From positions 7,704,601 through 7,768,600 of the forward strand of contig NC_066326.1 of NCBI RefSeq assembly GCF_022539315.1: a stretch of 64,000 bases of DNA. The letters run 5' to 3'. Position numbers and translations under genes: made by a program. This DNA is from Serinus canaria (taxonomy: Eukaryota; Chordata; Aves; Passeriformes; Fringillidae). The first letter of the stretch is position 1. Every line of letters begins with the position of its first letter. Below, one piece after another: positions 13,685 through 26,275 of this stretch. The notes below the pieces were generated by a model. It made no database searches. It was not told the origin of the DNA and was given only the letters and a program-made list of their open reading frames with translations.

Positions 13685-14970
13685 GTCCAAGGCTTCACTG
13701 AACACTTTTAACTACTAAAAAGGGAACCCACTCTTCTCTGTGAGAGCAGTAAGACTGAAATGTGGGTTTAGGGAATCGCTTATTTAAAAGCACTCAAAGA
13801 GAGTTGCAGAGAACTGAAGTCACCGAGAAGATTTAGTGTAATCAGGGTAAACACAAAACTAAAGTTTGAAGCTATTCAGTTGTCTTGTGAGCAAAAGCAG
13901 ATCCCAAACTGGCTTGTATTTATTGTTTTATTGATAATACTCCTGAAGGAGAGCTACTGAAATGCATCTTTAACCCCACACCACATTTTTGTTTCGCAGT
14001 CTATTCTTCATTTTCAAATTATTCAAAGAATTTCTTGGAATCTCTGCCAATATTCTCAAAGAAATTATGTGAGCAAGGAAGGTGGAAAATAACCTGTTCG
14101 TTCCAGCTGCTGTCCTGGAATACTGTGTCTGGTGGCTGTTTCATTCTCAGGTGAGCTGAGCTGAGTGCTTGCAGTGAGTGTTTAGGTGTGGCTTCACTGT
14201 ACAGAAACTTAAACTTGGGTTCAGTGCCACAAAGTGAGGATGACTTTTGGCCACATTCCTGTTATGAAATGTTATAGTCTTCTTGGCCTTTCAAGTGTTG
14301 GTACTAATGGTTAGAACACAGAAGCCGCAGTAGCCAATTGTTCATTTTTTCCAATGTCAGCATTCTGTATTCTGCATGAGGAACATAAATCCTTACCATA
14401 ATTCACAAGTACAGTTTAAAATAATAGGCAACCTGTTAACCTGCAGGTAGGAGAACCTGCTTATTCTTGTTATCGTGAAAATGTGGTGTTGAATAAGACA
14501 GCAGTAATCTGAACCTATTATGTTTTATGCTATTTGAGTCAATACTTTATGATAAACATTTGTTTCAGTAGGTTCCTCTAGTTAATGCTATAGTAATGCT
14601 AAGCACTGTTGCTGTCACTGTTTATATCATTTTGCAAACTGAATTTCTTCCAGGAAAATCTTTGCCAGCTTCCAAGCATAGACAATGCTGAAAGGTCCTA
14701 AAAAGGACTTTCCCATTTCTTATGTGTTTAAAGACTGATTATAAGAATAAAAATTTAGCAATGAATATAGAATTCCAATTTTATTGGTAAGTAGTAGAAT
14801 GCATTTTTTTCCCTCTTATAGCTTAGAAACTGATTTTTTTTTTTTTTCATTTTTTTCCTACCTGACAAAAGCTAATTTAATCCAACCAGACTGTACATCC
14901 AAAATGTACAGAAATTTGGTCCTCTTTACTGAGTATTGCTCCCTGGGTATATCTCAACTTCCCCTCACAG

Positions 14971-15101
14971 GACTGACAGATCCTAAATGTAAGAGATTGT
15001 TCTTGTCATGGGAGACACTGACACAAATTCAGTTGTGTGGGTTGTTGGCTCTGTCTGATGTTGTCCCTTCTAATGCTACTGAACAAATCACCTTGCACAA
15101 G
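14971..15101 (+). other. Exon-like segment, product unknown
   Basis: The segment is preceded by a pyrimidine-rich stretch ending CCCCTCACAG and ends ACAAG followed by GTAAGC, a good 5' splice site. One frame is open throughout and extends upstream as a 121-codon frame (14784-15149). The translated segment (for example DPKCKRLFLSWETL) matches no protein family I know. If transcribed, it could be an exon of a non-coding RNA or an unannotated gene. Good splice-like sites also occur by chance in 64 kb, so this is weak. Confidence 0.2.
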
Positions 15102-15525
15102 GTAAGCAGCATGCCCTGTCTGCCTTTTATTGAAAGCTGTTTCTTCTGATCTGTCATGTCATGATATCCTGTTTGAACAGTGTTCTTGAACAGTCAGTCT
15201 TGTGTTCAAGCCAAACTTTCACAGCAGTTTTCTGTTGCAGAGTGATCTCCTGTGCAGCGTTTGACTGTGGATGAGTATCAAAGGGCCTATTCACTGCAAC
15301 ATGAAAGGCTTTTACCTGCTGTGACTAAACCGTGTTAAATTGTTACAGACGTGCAGGTGTACCGTGTGTTGGCAGGAGTATTCGAGCATAAATACCTTTG
15401 TTCAATCACCAGGTAATGAAACCAACAAACTTGATTTGTCTCCTTCATGTGAATTAAAGAAACAGATTGACTTGGGGAGATCTTGCTGAAGGAGCATTTT
15501 CTTCTAAAGAAGTTTTGCCTTTCCT

Positions 15526-15925
15526 TTGAACTGTGTTTTGTTCACTATATTTTATGAATCTTCTAATTGCATGTTGTTCAGAAGAGGTTTACTGTCAACT
15601 CTGCATGGCGTGCTCGCAGTTGCATTGAAAAAGAATGTGATAAGCTACAGCTTTGTTGAACTAATTAAGTACTTCCTGGCTTTGTTAGTGTTCAGAAAAC
15701 TTGACAACAGTTGTATTGTACTTTCCCCTGTATGTTTTGAAAAAGCTGTATTGTACATGATACAAGGACAATTTCTTTGCTGGAGTGGTGCCTTCTGTTA
15801 CACTGGTGACCCTGATAAAAAAGCTAAAAAAGACAGCTCTGGTCATTTTTTTCTCATTATCAGCTGCCTAATTGAGTATTTCCCTATGCACACTGTACAA
15901 TAAAGTCATTTTGTAAATGTAAGGG
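15526..15925 (+). other. ORF ending at a polyadenylation signal
   Basis: A 125-codon open frame ends at 15903, where its stop overlaps AATAAA at 15899-15904. The start codon is not a convincing initiation site and the product is unrecognised, with hydrophobic stretches and no repeated motif. Together with the upstream exon-like segment it could mark the last exon of a transcript. It may equally be a chance ORF with a chance hexamer in AT-rich DNA. Confidence 0.2.
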
Positions 15926-18900
15926 AAGGAAGACATTCCTGTTGACACTCTTGGTCTAGGAAAAAAAATGTTGGTAGAGAAATCTGCTCTCCAAAGGAGG
16001 AAGAAGCGTTAACAGTCTTCAAGACAACTTTTGGAGCAAATACAGGTATGGGCAGCCCTCTTTCTTGGGAGGGGACAGTGTGAGTGAAAATTTAAAACCC
16101 CATAATGGCCAATGGAGTCTCTGTACACTAGAGTGTCCATACTGCAGAATACCATGTTTGAGCTTGAGTTCTCAGAGCAAGCTGCCATGGGTGGTGATGA
16201 GATGTTCACTTTTATTAGAGCTGTATTCTAGTCAAGCCTTTCCCTAGGTTTTTTAGAATAAGTAGGATGTACATGGGATGTAAAAATGAGATGTTGGTTT
16301 GCTTGAGAATGCAATTCTGAGCATCCTGGAGTTTTTTTATTACAATGATGTTTTTAGTGTTTTGGTAGACACAAAGAGGTGGAAGGAGCAGAGGCAAAAT
16401 ACAGTTATCCTCAGTCAGATGAAGTAGAGTTAATAATGTATTCCTCTACTTGAAAAACTTCTGAGAAATTTTTCAGAAGATATTTTGATGAGTTCAGAGA
16501 GAAGTTGGTGGTATCATTAAATAAGTTGACATCTTCTGTAATCAGCTTTTTGGTATGATAGCTCAAGGGAAAGTCAATAAACTTTGATTCCCAGCATTAA
16601 TGTAATTATTTTCCCCTCTTTTTTTTTCTTTTCTGGCTCCTTCTGCAGAAGACTGCAGTAATGTAATATCAGATGGCCAAAAGCAATTCAGTGTTCAGAA
16701 AGGCAGTGTCCCCTAGGATGACGTACAAATGTAGGAAGACTGGGGGTGGAATAAATAATTTTCTCTGATCTTGTTAGGGATGAAATTATTATAGAGAAGT
16801 AAACGTAATTCGCTGAATATTCTGTGAGATAGAGAAGTATGAAACTCCTTTGATTATCAAAGGTATTTTTTAAAATTTTTTTTTTTGTTTTTCCCTCACC
16901 CACAGTATTTTCCTTTCCCAGTAGGCAAAAGTGTGTTTTTATTGCCACTTGCTTTGGTAGTTGTAATATACTACTTTAAGTCAGATGCTATATTTTGGTT
17001 GATTGGGCTAATTTGACTTTAATTTTCAGCTTCTCCTGACCTTGGCCTAGTAAGAAATTACTCTAAGTGTTTCAGTGAAAAGATTTGCATTGTGTTTCAT
17101 ATTATTTAATTATTCTGATATTAATGTATTCAATTTCATTTTCATAAGACAATACAAGACAGGTGAGATGAGTGAACAATCACAATATAAATGCCCTGGT
17201 GAATAGTGTAGGCCAAAGAACTTGCAAATTGACCTAAACCCACAAAAGCTTGATCAACCTCCTGTGAAAATATTCTTTTTTATGGAAAAAAAACCCCCAG
17301 AATATTAAAGGTGATGCACTGAATCTTTAAAACCAAACCTTTTCATAGGTTAATCATCAGGGTGGTTATTTGAGGCTGACCAACAATATTCAGTTGGAAG
17401 TGTCAGGTGCAGCATTAAAGGTGTGATTTTCAGGTGTGATGTAGTAGCTGTGGTTGTGTAAATCTGCTTTCAGCCCCGTGAACAGGCAGCAACTAGTAGC
17501 CAGCAGAGCAGACTAGCATCAGTGCTTGTCTCAGTCTAAGTTTGCCCTGAAGAGTCCAGCACTTAGAATTTTAACTGGGCAAGTACAGCTCTCTCTAATT
17601 CTTTAACTTTTATAGTCTGTGTTTTGAGGCACATTGTTTTCCAGTTTAAACTTGAAGTTGCTTAAAATTATCAGTTATTGTTATGAAGCTGTAATGTCCC
17701 AAGTGCTTAAATTTAAGGGTTAAAAAGGTATACCCCACGGACTGAAGTGTTTATGTTCTAATTTGGGGAGAGACTTGCCTTTGAATAGGGTGGACACTTT
17801 TTTATCTCATGAATTAAATGAACAGTGAGATACTGAATTTACTGCTTGGTGGTTACTCTGTAGTTATTCCCTGGGTAAATATTTGTAGAGCTTTTCTCTG
17901 CACTTCCTCAACTTACAGACATCCAGAGAATCAGTAGATTGTGTCATGGTTGTTCTTTCCTTTGTCTATCTTAGTAACTTCCCCAGAAAAACAGTCTTAG
18001 AGCCTTGTCAGTACAGAGGAACAGGTTTCACAAAGCAGTTACAGGTTTGGATGATGCAGCTGAGCATGTCTTATAAATTCCACTGTGTGCATTATTATAC
18101 AGTGAGAATTTGGTGACCTGTGGTAATTATATTGTGTGATCTTTCAAAAGAAGGACCAAGCTCACATATATGGCTTAGCTACTTTGAAAAATGGTACTTT
18201 TTTGATGTTTAACTTAAACAACTGATATTTTCTGGCATTTAATAGGAAAATATTTTGCTATGTGTAAAACTGAACCTGAACAAAGTAGTCTAAATGTTCC
18301 TTCCTTGTGATTTCTCCTTGTTTTTTTCTTATTTCCCTTTTGGAAGAAATTGGTAATCAGAGTAGCAGACCTCTGAATGATGAGACCTGTTTTGTGTAGC
18401 TGTAAGTAGGATACACTTTGAAATGCTGTCAGGCCTTGCATATACCAAGAGCTGATTTGTCTTGTCCCCTGGCAAGAAAGCAAGATCATGATGCTTTATT
18501 ATTGAGGTAGGTCCTTGAGTAGTGTAACCAGATCTTAGCAAAATTTACCAAATGGAAACTTCATTTTTTGCAGGTAGTAAAACTGTGTTGAACTTCTGTT
18601 GTTGTTGTGTGTGCTTTGTTTTTCTTGTGTCACTTTCTTAAAATGGTTGGTTTTTTTTTTTTTTTTTATAAGGCATACCTTTCCTGAGCATGAATTTTAC
18701 CCTTTGAAGTTATCATTAGAGTATTTCCTTTGGCAATATATTTTATTGAAGCATTAGCAATGTAGTTGAGTCACTGAAAAATGTGGGAGCCATGGGCACA
18801 TGGGGCTTGCCTGGTAGTTCTGTGTTAGTGATAGGATTTTTCTTAGCTGTCTTTAGTAGAGACAACTGTCAGTAGTGTTTACGTTGGCAAAAACAAGGCA

Positions 18901-20958
18901 TTGGGAGTAGAAAAAGCCATAAAGAGAGTATGTAGGTAATACATGATAATAATGATGGTGCTTATTAGCAGATGACACATTTGCATATGAAACAGATTGG
19001 GTAAAGAGCTGTCCTGTACACTCTACTTCTGGAACAGCCAGTGCCAGTTGATAAATAAGTAATTAATGGGCTTAATGACTTTTTGTGTGATTTCTTGAAG
19101 AAAATCTGTGGTTACAGTTGATGATAATATCACAGGATTATTTTACATAGAGCAAAATAAGTTTTGCATTTTCTTCTTAGGTATGTGTATATAGAGATCA
19201 TTAAACTTCTATTCATGGTTCAAACATTTACATAGGTTCAAAATCCTGAATGACCAAGCAAATTTTGTAGTTTGGAGTAATCTTCTCAGGCAGTTGACTG
19301 TATGACTAATAGAATTACGTATGCGTAAAATTGCTTTTACTGGAGAAGCCAAAATGCAGAATAATAGCTTGTCAAACTGTCATTTGCCAGTTAGAGTGTA
19401 GATTTTGTAATCCAAATTAGGTTGTGTTCTTTTTCTTTTTATCAGGTCACATTCTAATAACCATATTGTGCATTAAACCCTGTGATTATCTGAACACTTG
19501 ACAGATGGTAGGATGTTAATTTATATGTAAGAGACAGTGATTGCGTGTGAAGCAATGGCATTCAAAATATGAAATATCAAAATTCCCTTTTTTGTTATGT
19601 GTTCACTTATTTCAGCAAGGTAATTCCAGCAGAGGAATATTTTGTGTAGCTAAACATATGCTTCATTTGCTAGTGTTAACAGGTTTTGGAGTTTTGAATC
19701 TTAATTTTTATATTGAGAGGTGTTTACACAATGGTCTAATATACAATAAAATTGTAGAGTACAGTGAAACTAAAAGAGGTTATTATATTTATGAATCTAA
19801 AGTTTTTAATAAGCATATGTTTTAAGGAAAATGAGATTACTTTTAGATTTACTTAAGAGTTACCATGATACACCTGAATTGGCTTTATGATAACACAATT
19901 GTACTAGCTTATACTGGAGTTCCATTAATTGTTATCAAAATGAGTAGTTAGTTGCTCCTAATATCTTACTTAATTGTAATATTAACTTGTGTAAAATGTC
20001 ATGGGAAAAAATGTGTTTGAACCCAAAGGATTTTGCCTTTTTTCTGGATTTGAGACAGTTTAGACTGTAACATAGAGCTGAGGGAGAAGTGTAAAAAGTG
20101 GCACAGTTCAGCACCACACACTCGAAACTTGAAATAACTTTCTAAAGCTGCAATACAAATACCCAAAGAAACAAGTTAAGGTTGTACTTTCCTTTAACAG
20201 TGCTGTTTTCAGAAAATTCTTTCTACCTTTAAGTCTTGTCAAGGCATTCCTTGTTCCCTTCAGTTTATTGAATACAATTCCTCTCTACCTGTGGTTCACA
20301 GGATTTGCTTATCTGTTAGAGATTGCTTATCACTGTTACTCATGTTATCTGCTGGACCTTCAACGAAATGGTAGCACCTTTGAGTTGAAGAACTTTCCTT
20401 TTTATGAGGGAAAATCCCCAGAATACTTGGCTTTTGAACAAAGAGTTTAAGTAAGTTTGTTATTTTTTACAACTGAGGAAAAGAAAAAGAGGAGGCCAAG
20501 TATTTAATTTGCTTGAAACTGTTTTCCAGCAGAAGGGAGTTGAGGTAGAAAATCCCAGGTCTTAATGATGTATTTTTGCAGCTCAATTGTCTTTGGCTGA
20601 GACATCATTATTATGCATTTATAATAAATCACTGCTGAATTTAGGTATTTGCTAACTCTTGACTTATGAAAGAATATGTTCCTTATTAATGTTCCTTAAT
20701 CACTAAGAAAATTAGTTTTCTATAAACTGTTTCAGTACACCAAGAAAGGAGTCATCAAGCCCTAGAGAGTGGTAATTACTTTGCTTGAGCCACAGCAGCA
20801 TTGTGTTGTTTTTTTTCAGTGTGTGGGAAAGGCTGTGAATTGGTACTTCCCGAGTGCAAACAGCAAAGATAATTTCTGTTGAGTATATAAGTTATAGAAA
20901 TTCTTTGTTGGCTTCAGTGCTTGGGGGAAAACGTGGTCATCAGTGTAGTCAATATGTG

Positions 20959-20982
20959 TTCTGTAAATACTTATTTACAGAA
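20959..20982. repeat. Perfect 11-bp hairpin, 2-nt loop
   Basis: TTCTGTAAATA and TATTTACAGAA are exact reverse complements around a CT loop. No functional context is evident. Confidence 0.85.
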
Positions 20983-21165
20983 TAAATTTTGTGTTAGGGA
21001 TTCTGGTGAACTGTAATCACAATCAGGCAGACCCTGAGTAACTCTTCAAAGTTGGTTGCAATATTTGTGGCTGCTTGTGATGAGAATCTGAGTTCTATAA
21101 ATTCATAGTGATAATTCTGTATGTACCTGAAAGAAGAGACATAATATTTGGCCTTTTCTTGTTAT

Positions 21166-21199
21166 TTTTCTTGTGATTACAGTTTTCTTGTGAGTACAG
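21166..21199. repeat. 17-bp tandem duplication
   Basis: TTTTCTTGTGATTACAG is followed directly by TTTTCTTGTGAGTACAG, with one mismatch. This is a small local duplication. Confidence 0.85.
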
Positions 21200-21342
21200 T
21201 TTTAGTGCACCTAAAGTCACTTGAGTACTACTTATGAAGTGACATTTTACTTGACAGTGAGGTGTGTTTTCAAATAGGAATTATGTTTCAAAGTACTGTT
21301 TGAAATACTGAGCTTGTTTCTCTTGCTACAGTATATCCATCT

Positions 21343-21532
21343 AAAGATCTCTCAGCATTTCATAAGCATTAATGAAATAAGCTGCACTGCAAGCCAGGTA
21401 TTATCCCAATTTCACAGATTGCAGGGAGGTTAATTAACTTGCCCAGAGTCACTCAGTGGTCTGTGATGAAAATTGGTTTCTATTTAAAAATGGATTTATC
21501 ATCTCTTGCTTCAACCATTAGGCTGTGCTTCC
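21343..21532 (+). mobile_element. MIR-type ancient amniote SINE
   Basis: The order of blocks follows the MIR consensus on the plus strand: a segment resembling AGATCTCTCAGCATTTC near the start, CATTAATGAAATAAGC, then GGTATTATCCCAATTTCACAG, AGGTTAATTAACTTGCCCAG, AGTCACTCAGTGG, and finally CTTCAACCATTAGGCTGTGC near the end. About 12-15 bases after the ACAG are missing relative to the consensus I know, and the 5' tRNA-like head is absent. The family was active before the main amniote lineages diverged, so this copy is very old. Such copies survive best when part of a conserved element. Identification is from memory of the consensus, not a search. Confidence 0.8.
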
Positions 21533-24500
21533 AAAATAATATTTGTGGTTGCAAATAATGTTTGGCTTATTATCAAGTTACCATAAGCTTTGTCTATGCA
21601 AAAAATTGAGTTGAAGTGACCAAATCAGTTTTAACTTTACCTTTGTACATTCCAACTGAATGGAGTTGGGTTTGAGCTGGAGGTAATCTAAAAGAAATTT
21701 AAAGCAGGTAAATAGAGACATAGGCTTGGCATTAAGTTTATTTAATATGCAAATTTGTGCTAGTTTATATCAAAGGACCAAGTAAAGCTAATGTTCCTTA
21801 TTGGTCTGAGTTTTTAATAGAAGCATTATAATTTTACTTAATCTGGTTTAACAGAAATAGCATAATTTGAAAAGTGAGGGTAAAAGACTTTTTTCAAATA
21901 ACTTTAGAAGTCCATCAGGTATGTGACCTGTTCATTCCTCTTATTTCAGTTGTATAGTGAACATGTTTAATTTTAAAAAATGTAAAAATTGTTAAGTGTT
22001 TTCACTTTCATTAATGAAACATACAAATTCAGCTGGAGCAACTTATTACTTTTAAACTATAAAACTTCATTTCTGGGAGAATCCTTCTCTAAAGTTTTGT
22101 TGGCTTGGTAGCAAAGAAAGTAATGTAGGAGAGAGGGCTTTATTTTTCTTGATGTGTAGCCTCATTTTCCCTGGTTCTTTACCCAAGTATGCAAATCTGG
22201 ATGTAAAAGTGTTGATGCTTGGGTCTTAAGAAACATGCAACTTCTTCACACTCCCACTGTTGACTCTTTATGTGTCCTCTGACAGGTCATTTCAACTGGT
22301 TTTAATATAGTTCCTGGATTTACAAAATTGGCATAATGCTTGCAAAATGCTTTGAAAATTTGAAATCTGTTTTGATTGCGAAGGTATTAATTTTATTATA
22401 GAAGTGTAGGGTTCTTTTCAAAATGGAATGATCTTTAGTTTTGACTTTAGATTTAATCTAGTAAATCCCAGCTAAATGTAATTCTGTTTAATGAAAAAGA
22501 CTGGAATTCATCACGTAATTAACAGCACTTGACTTTAGGCACCAAAGTGCCTGATTTTAAAATAGCTATTACTTTGAAGTTTTATTTTGTTAAATAAACT
22601 ATTTTAGGGCATAAACCTTTTTTTTTTTAATGCCACATAAATCTCTCCATATAATTGCTGATTACCTTAATGCAACACCTATGTAGGGCATGCAGCTGGG
22701 GATCTTTTTTTTGAGCATTGCTGCATCTAAGGTACTGCAGTAATGCATAGCTGAGTGTTTAATTTAAACTAATTTTTTGCATGTTCAAATGCAGTTAATC
22801 TTTAACATCTAAGTTAATACATTCAGACGTACATATTTTTTTAGAAATAAGATGTTTAATGAGCCTTTTGGTACTTCGTCCTCGTTATCCTTCCTTTCGC
22901 ATTCCTTGATTTTGTTTGAAGGCCAGCATATATTTGTAGCTCACCAACTGAAGTTTCCCTCAGTTTCTTTCTTTATTTTTTTGTCCAAGCAATGAGAAAA
23001 TGTCTAAGACTGTTCTGAAGGTAGTGGTCTACTTAGTGCTGACAGCAAAAATCTGTCTCTTCACTCGTATTTAATTTCCATAAGGACACTGTGGCCTGTA
23101 AATGCAATATAATATAAATAATGCAACATGCCAACCAGGAAAAAGGGTTTGATTTAATTAATGTTCATCCAAAACATTAGTCCTTCATTACATATAATTA
23201 CTTGGGGACTCTAAGTAGGCACAGCTGTAATATGGCTGGTGTTAAAGTTGAGACTTCTCAATAATACATCTCATAGGTTACTTTCTCATGTTTCCTTAAA
23301 GTTCCCTTCTCTTAGTGTTGTGCAGAAAATGACTTCAGTCAGAAGTGGATTGACCAGGGAATGTTTAGTCTTGCTGCCACTCAGATGTCTGGGAGAACAG
23401 ACTGAATCATTCACTTACAGGGATGTTAAATTTATAGCAGGTAAAAGATTTCTGTGTTTGTCAGGCTATTCCTTGAACACAAAGTGATTGCACCTTGGAG
23501 ACAAAGAGCCTCAATAAAAAGTAGCTGTACATAAATACAAACTAAATTCTAAACCAAACAATTCCTAAACTTCAAGAACATGTTGCAGAGGAAAGCAGAG
23601 TGCCAGCCCAAGGCACATGTCAAGGTTTGTCTAATTATATTTGTACTGTACAACAAAGAATAAAGTTACATGTTTCACCAGAGTATTTAACTTCATAGTA
23701 TTTGTAGTCTTGGTCTTAAACTGTGTTGTTGAAAGCTTTTATTTGTCACTTTTTCTACATATGGATCATCTGGCAAAGGGACTTAATGACTGCACTTGCC
23801 TTTGCATCTAGCTAACGCTCTTCACTGTAAAAGAAACCTTCTCCAGTCAGGTAGAAAATTGTTCTGAGTACCTGGCTGTGCTGAGAACAGAACTTGCTGA
23901 GAGTAGCACCCAGATTTTCTGTGAATAGAAGTCCAGTCTCTTCTGTTGATTTCTTCCTGAACAGAAATAAATTTTGTGTGATATTGTCCAAAAAAAAGAT
24001 GCCACTGTTGAGGGAATAGATATTCAGGTAACACTGTACTTCTGTGGGTAGGACAATATTCATTGGTTGTCTATTGCCTAATAACAGGGTCAGGTTTGTT
24101 ATAGTCAATATTTTTTCTTAGTATTGCCTTCAAATATTTTGAACATTGAGTTGGTGTTGTCTATGCCCAAAAACTATGACATTGTGTCCCAGGTCAGTTA
24201 GATGCTGTTGAGAATTTATTTCAGGTTTTTGTAGATCTGTTTGAATGTCTTGTCCAAGTTGGAAATTAAAGGGTTCATTATTATTATTATTGGTAGATCT
24301 TGCTAAGTTATTTCATGTTTCTTTGTAATTGCAGAAGGTTAAATACCTTTAGTCACAGTTTGCTGGGATTTATAGACTGAGAGTTCCAGGCAGGGTGTGG
24401 GAGCTTTCTTTTTGCCCATGTTTGCTACAGCCCTCAGGGTTTTCACAGGTATTTGAGCCTTTCCATATTTTCCCTCATGTTAAAGCCTTTTGGTTGGTAA

Positions 24501-25359
24501 ATAAGACTTAGCAATAGTAGTAATGTAGTTCCTCTGAGCACTTGGGCTTGGGAAAGCTAATACCTGCTGCCAAGGGAGTGAGCATCAAAAGAGACCATGG
24601 ATTAATGCTGACTCTGAAAGTTTTTATCTTTTTTCATTCAATCTAACTTCTAACACATGCCTGTGGCATGTCAAGAGCATAAGAATTCTTTCCTTCAAAA
24701 TCTTGCATGTAATAAATGGAATTGTTTTATTAATACTCAAATTTGTTGTAGTTCTGTCTGGTGACTCTGAAATGATTTTATGAAGGAATTAAAAAGCATT
24801 AAAAAATCTATTATAAAGACATCTTGACAAGTGAAAGTTTTGGAGGAAAACTGACTTCCTTCTGTCTTGATAAGAATAAAAGGAAAATAGCTGAGTTCAA
24901 CTTAGGGGCAGACCACAGTGCTGAAGGTGTGCCTGATCAAATGGCTGTTGAAGATAGTAATTTATGAACAGGAAAAATGTTTAGAAGATTTTTTTTTTTT
25001 TTACTGACTTGCTTTGAGCGTAATGTACAGAAATCTGTAATATAGGAGACAGAGCATGTTATTAGCTGACTTAAGAGAAAAATGAAGTTGTAGCAAAAGG
25101 TTGATTTATCTTTTTGTGTCTCTGTGTCTGTGTTCAACCCTTTTTTTCACCATAGCCCTGCTTTCCACTTTTCTATTGCACTTTTCCATTAAATACTTCA
25201 GTGTGGTTCTCTGAAAGCTGAAGCCAAAAAAAGATGTGGATTTAGATACAAATAATGAAAAGCAGGGATGGGAAGCATCCTATTTATGTTTATAGCTGTA
25301 GTATAAGAACAGTGTATCAGCAACAGAAACTGGAAAGTAAAAATGAACAAGAAAGGTGT
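21533..25359. other. Gene-free unique DNA
   Basis: No supported gene. On the minus strand 23812-24108, two frames (98 and 70 codons) are open together, but neither product is recognisable. A short ATT run lies near 24279-24293 and a T-run near 24990-25002. I recognise no interspersed repeat. Confidence 0.5.
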
Positions 25360-25745
25360 TCCTGTGCTTTGGCAGCACGTGTAGCTTAACGTGGGAGCTA
25401 CTTTGTGCTAATAAGATTGTGCTTCATGCCTAAAAGTGATGTTAAACACAAATTAAAATCTTTTCTAGCTATTATAACAACCATGAGCTTCAAATTAATG
25501 TTGGTTATACCTGCTGCTGCTTTAACGTAACAGCCCTCGCAGTGGAATGCCTCACCTGGATCAAGTTGAGTATATGCATAAATCTTTGAAAGACTGCAGC
25601 ATTTCATTAAATGCAGAACGGTAAACTTTTTATGGTTCTACAGTTACTGTTTTTGTAAACCAATCTGTAATTTAATTATGGCAGAGGAAATTGTATGAGC
25701 TTTATAATACACTGTCCAAACAATGACATTTTCTAAGTTTTTTTT
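25360..25745. other. Candidate conserved non-coding block
   Basis: The segment has balanced composition, few runs and many transcription-factor-like motifs: TTTCATTAAATGCAG near 25600, TAATTTAATTATGG near 25670, and isolated CpG sites near 25390, 25527 and 25537. A 69-codon minus frame overlaps it without a recognised product. I infer a possible conserved enhancer. The sequence alone cannot prove conservation. Confidence 0.25.
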
Positions 25746-26099
25746 GAAGGAAGGAGATAAAATAAATTTAGCTTTTGCTAGCACTAAGGTAGTTTTTTTT
25801 CTTTTTGCTGTGGTTCTTTTTTCTGACAGAGCTGGGTGTATCCCTGTACATCCTGTAGTTTGAGAATGTTTGTTTGTTTAATGAGGATCTCCTGTTCCTT
25901 GCTGCTTCTTCCTCTCTGTAACCCTGGCTCAAAGGAGAAAGGCAAAAAGAATTGTGTGCTTACAGGATCTCGGTGAAAGACTGTAATTACATTTATCTTA
26001 TCATTGTTCTTACTTTGCTGTACAGCAGTTTTGGTATTCTCATCTGTCATGTCATGTCTTTTGATCAAGACTCTTAACACTTCTACCTCTTTCTAGGCA

Positions 26100-26275
26100 C
26101 AGTGCTTAGCCTGGGAGAGTTCACTATTTGTCCTTGGCTCCCTTCACACTCAGGAGGGGGAGAAGCAGCTGCAGAGTGTGACTTTGAGCCCCTCCATCAC
26201 AGCTCACAGGCTCTGCTGCCTCCAGGGACTATAAAGGGAGCTGTGCATGACTGAAGATGACGCACAGGTTGCTGT
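26100..26275 (+). promoter_or_regulatory. GC-richer patch with TATA-like box
   Basis: In an AT-rich neighbourhood this patch is rich in G and C, with GGAGGGGGAGAAGCAGC and CAGGCTCTGCTGCCTCCAGG stretches. A TATAAA at 26230-26235 sits in a GGGACTATAAAGGGAG context close to the TATA-box consensus. A CRE/AP-1-like TGACGCA follows at about 26258. Transcription would start near 26260 on the plus strand. No coding sequence follows, so it could serve a non-coding RNA or be a chance match. Confidence 0.2.

Larger units (their letters stand above)
11946..14970. other. Gene-free unique DNA with inverted repeats
   Basis: No coding signal. The stretch carries a long T-run near 12155-12170 and small inverted repeats, including an 8-bp pair with a 2-nt loop at 12416-12433. 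The two stronger hairpins are listed separately. Confidence 0.55.
15926..21342. other. Gene-free unique DNA
   Basis: No supported gene. A 17-base T-run lies at 18651-18667. Around 16560-16690 there is a short motif-rich patch (GTCAATAAACTTTGATTCCC, then CATTAATGTAATTATTTT) that resembles homeodomain-rich conserved elements, but this is texture only. No repeat family is recognised apart from items listed separately. Confidence 0.55.
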
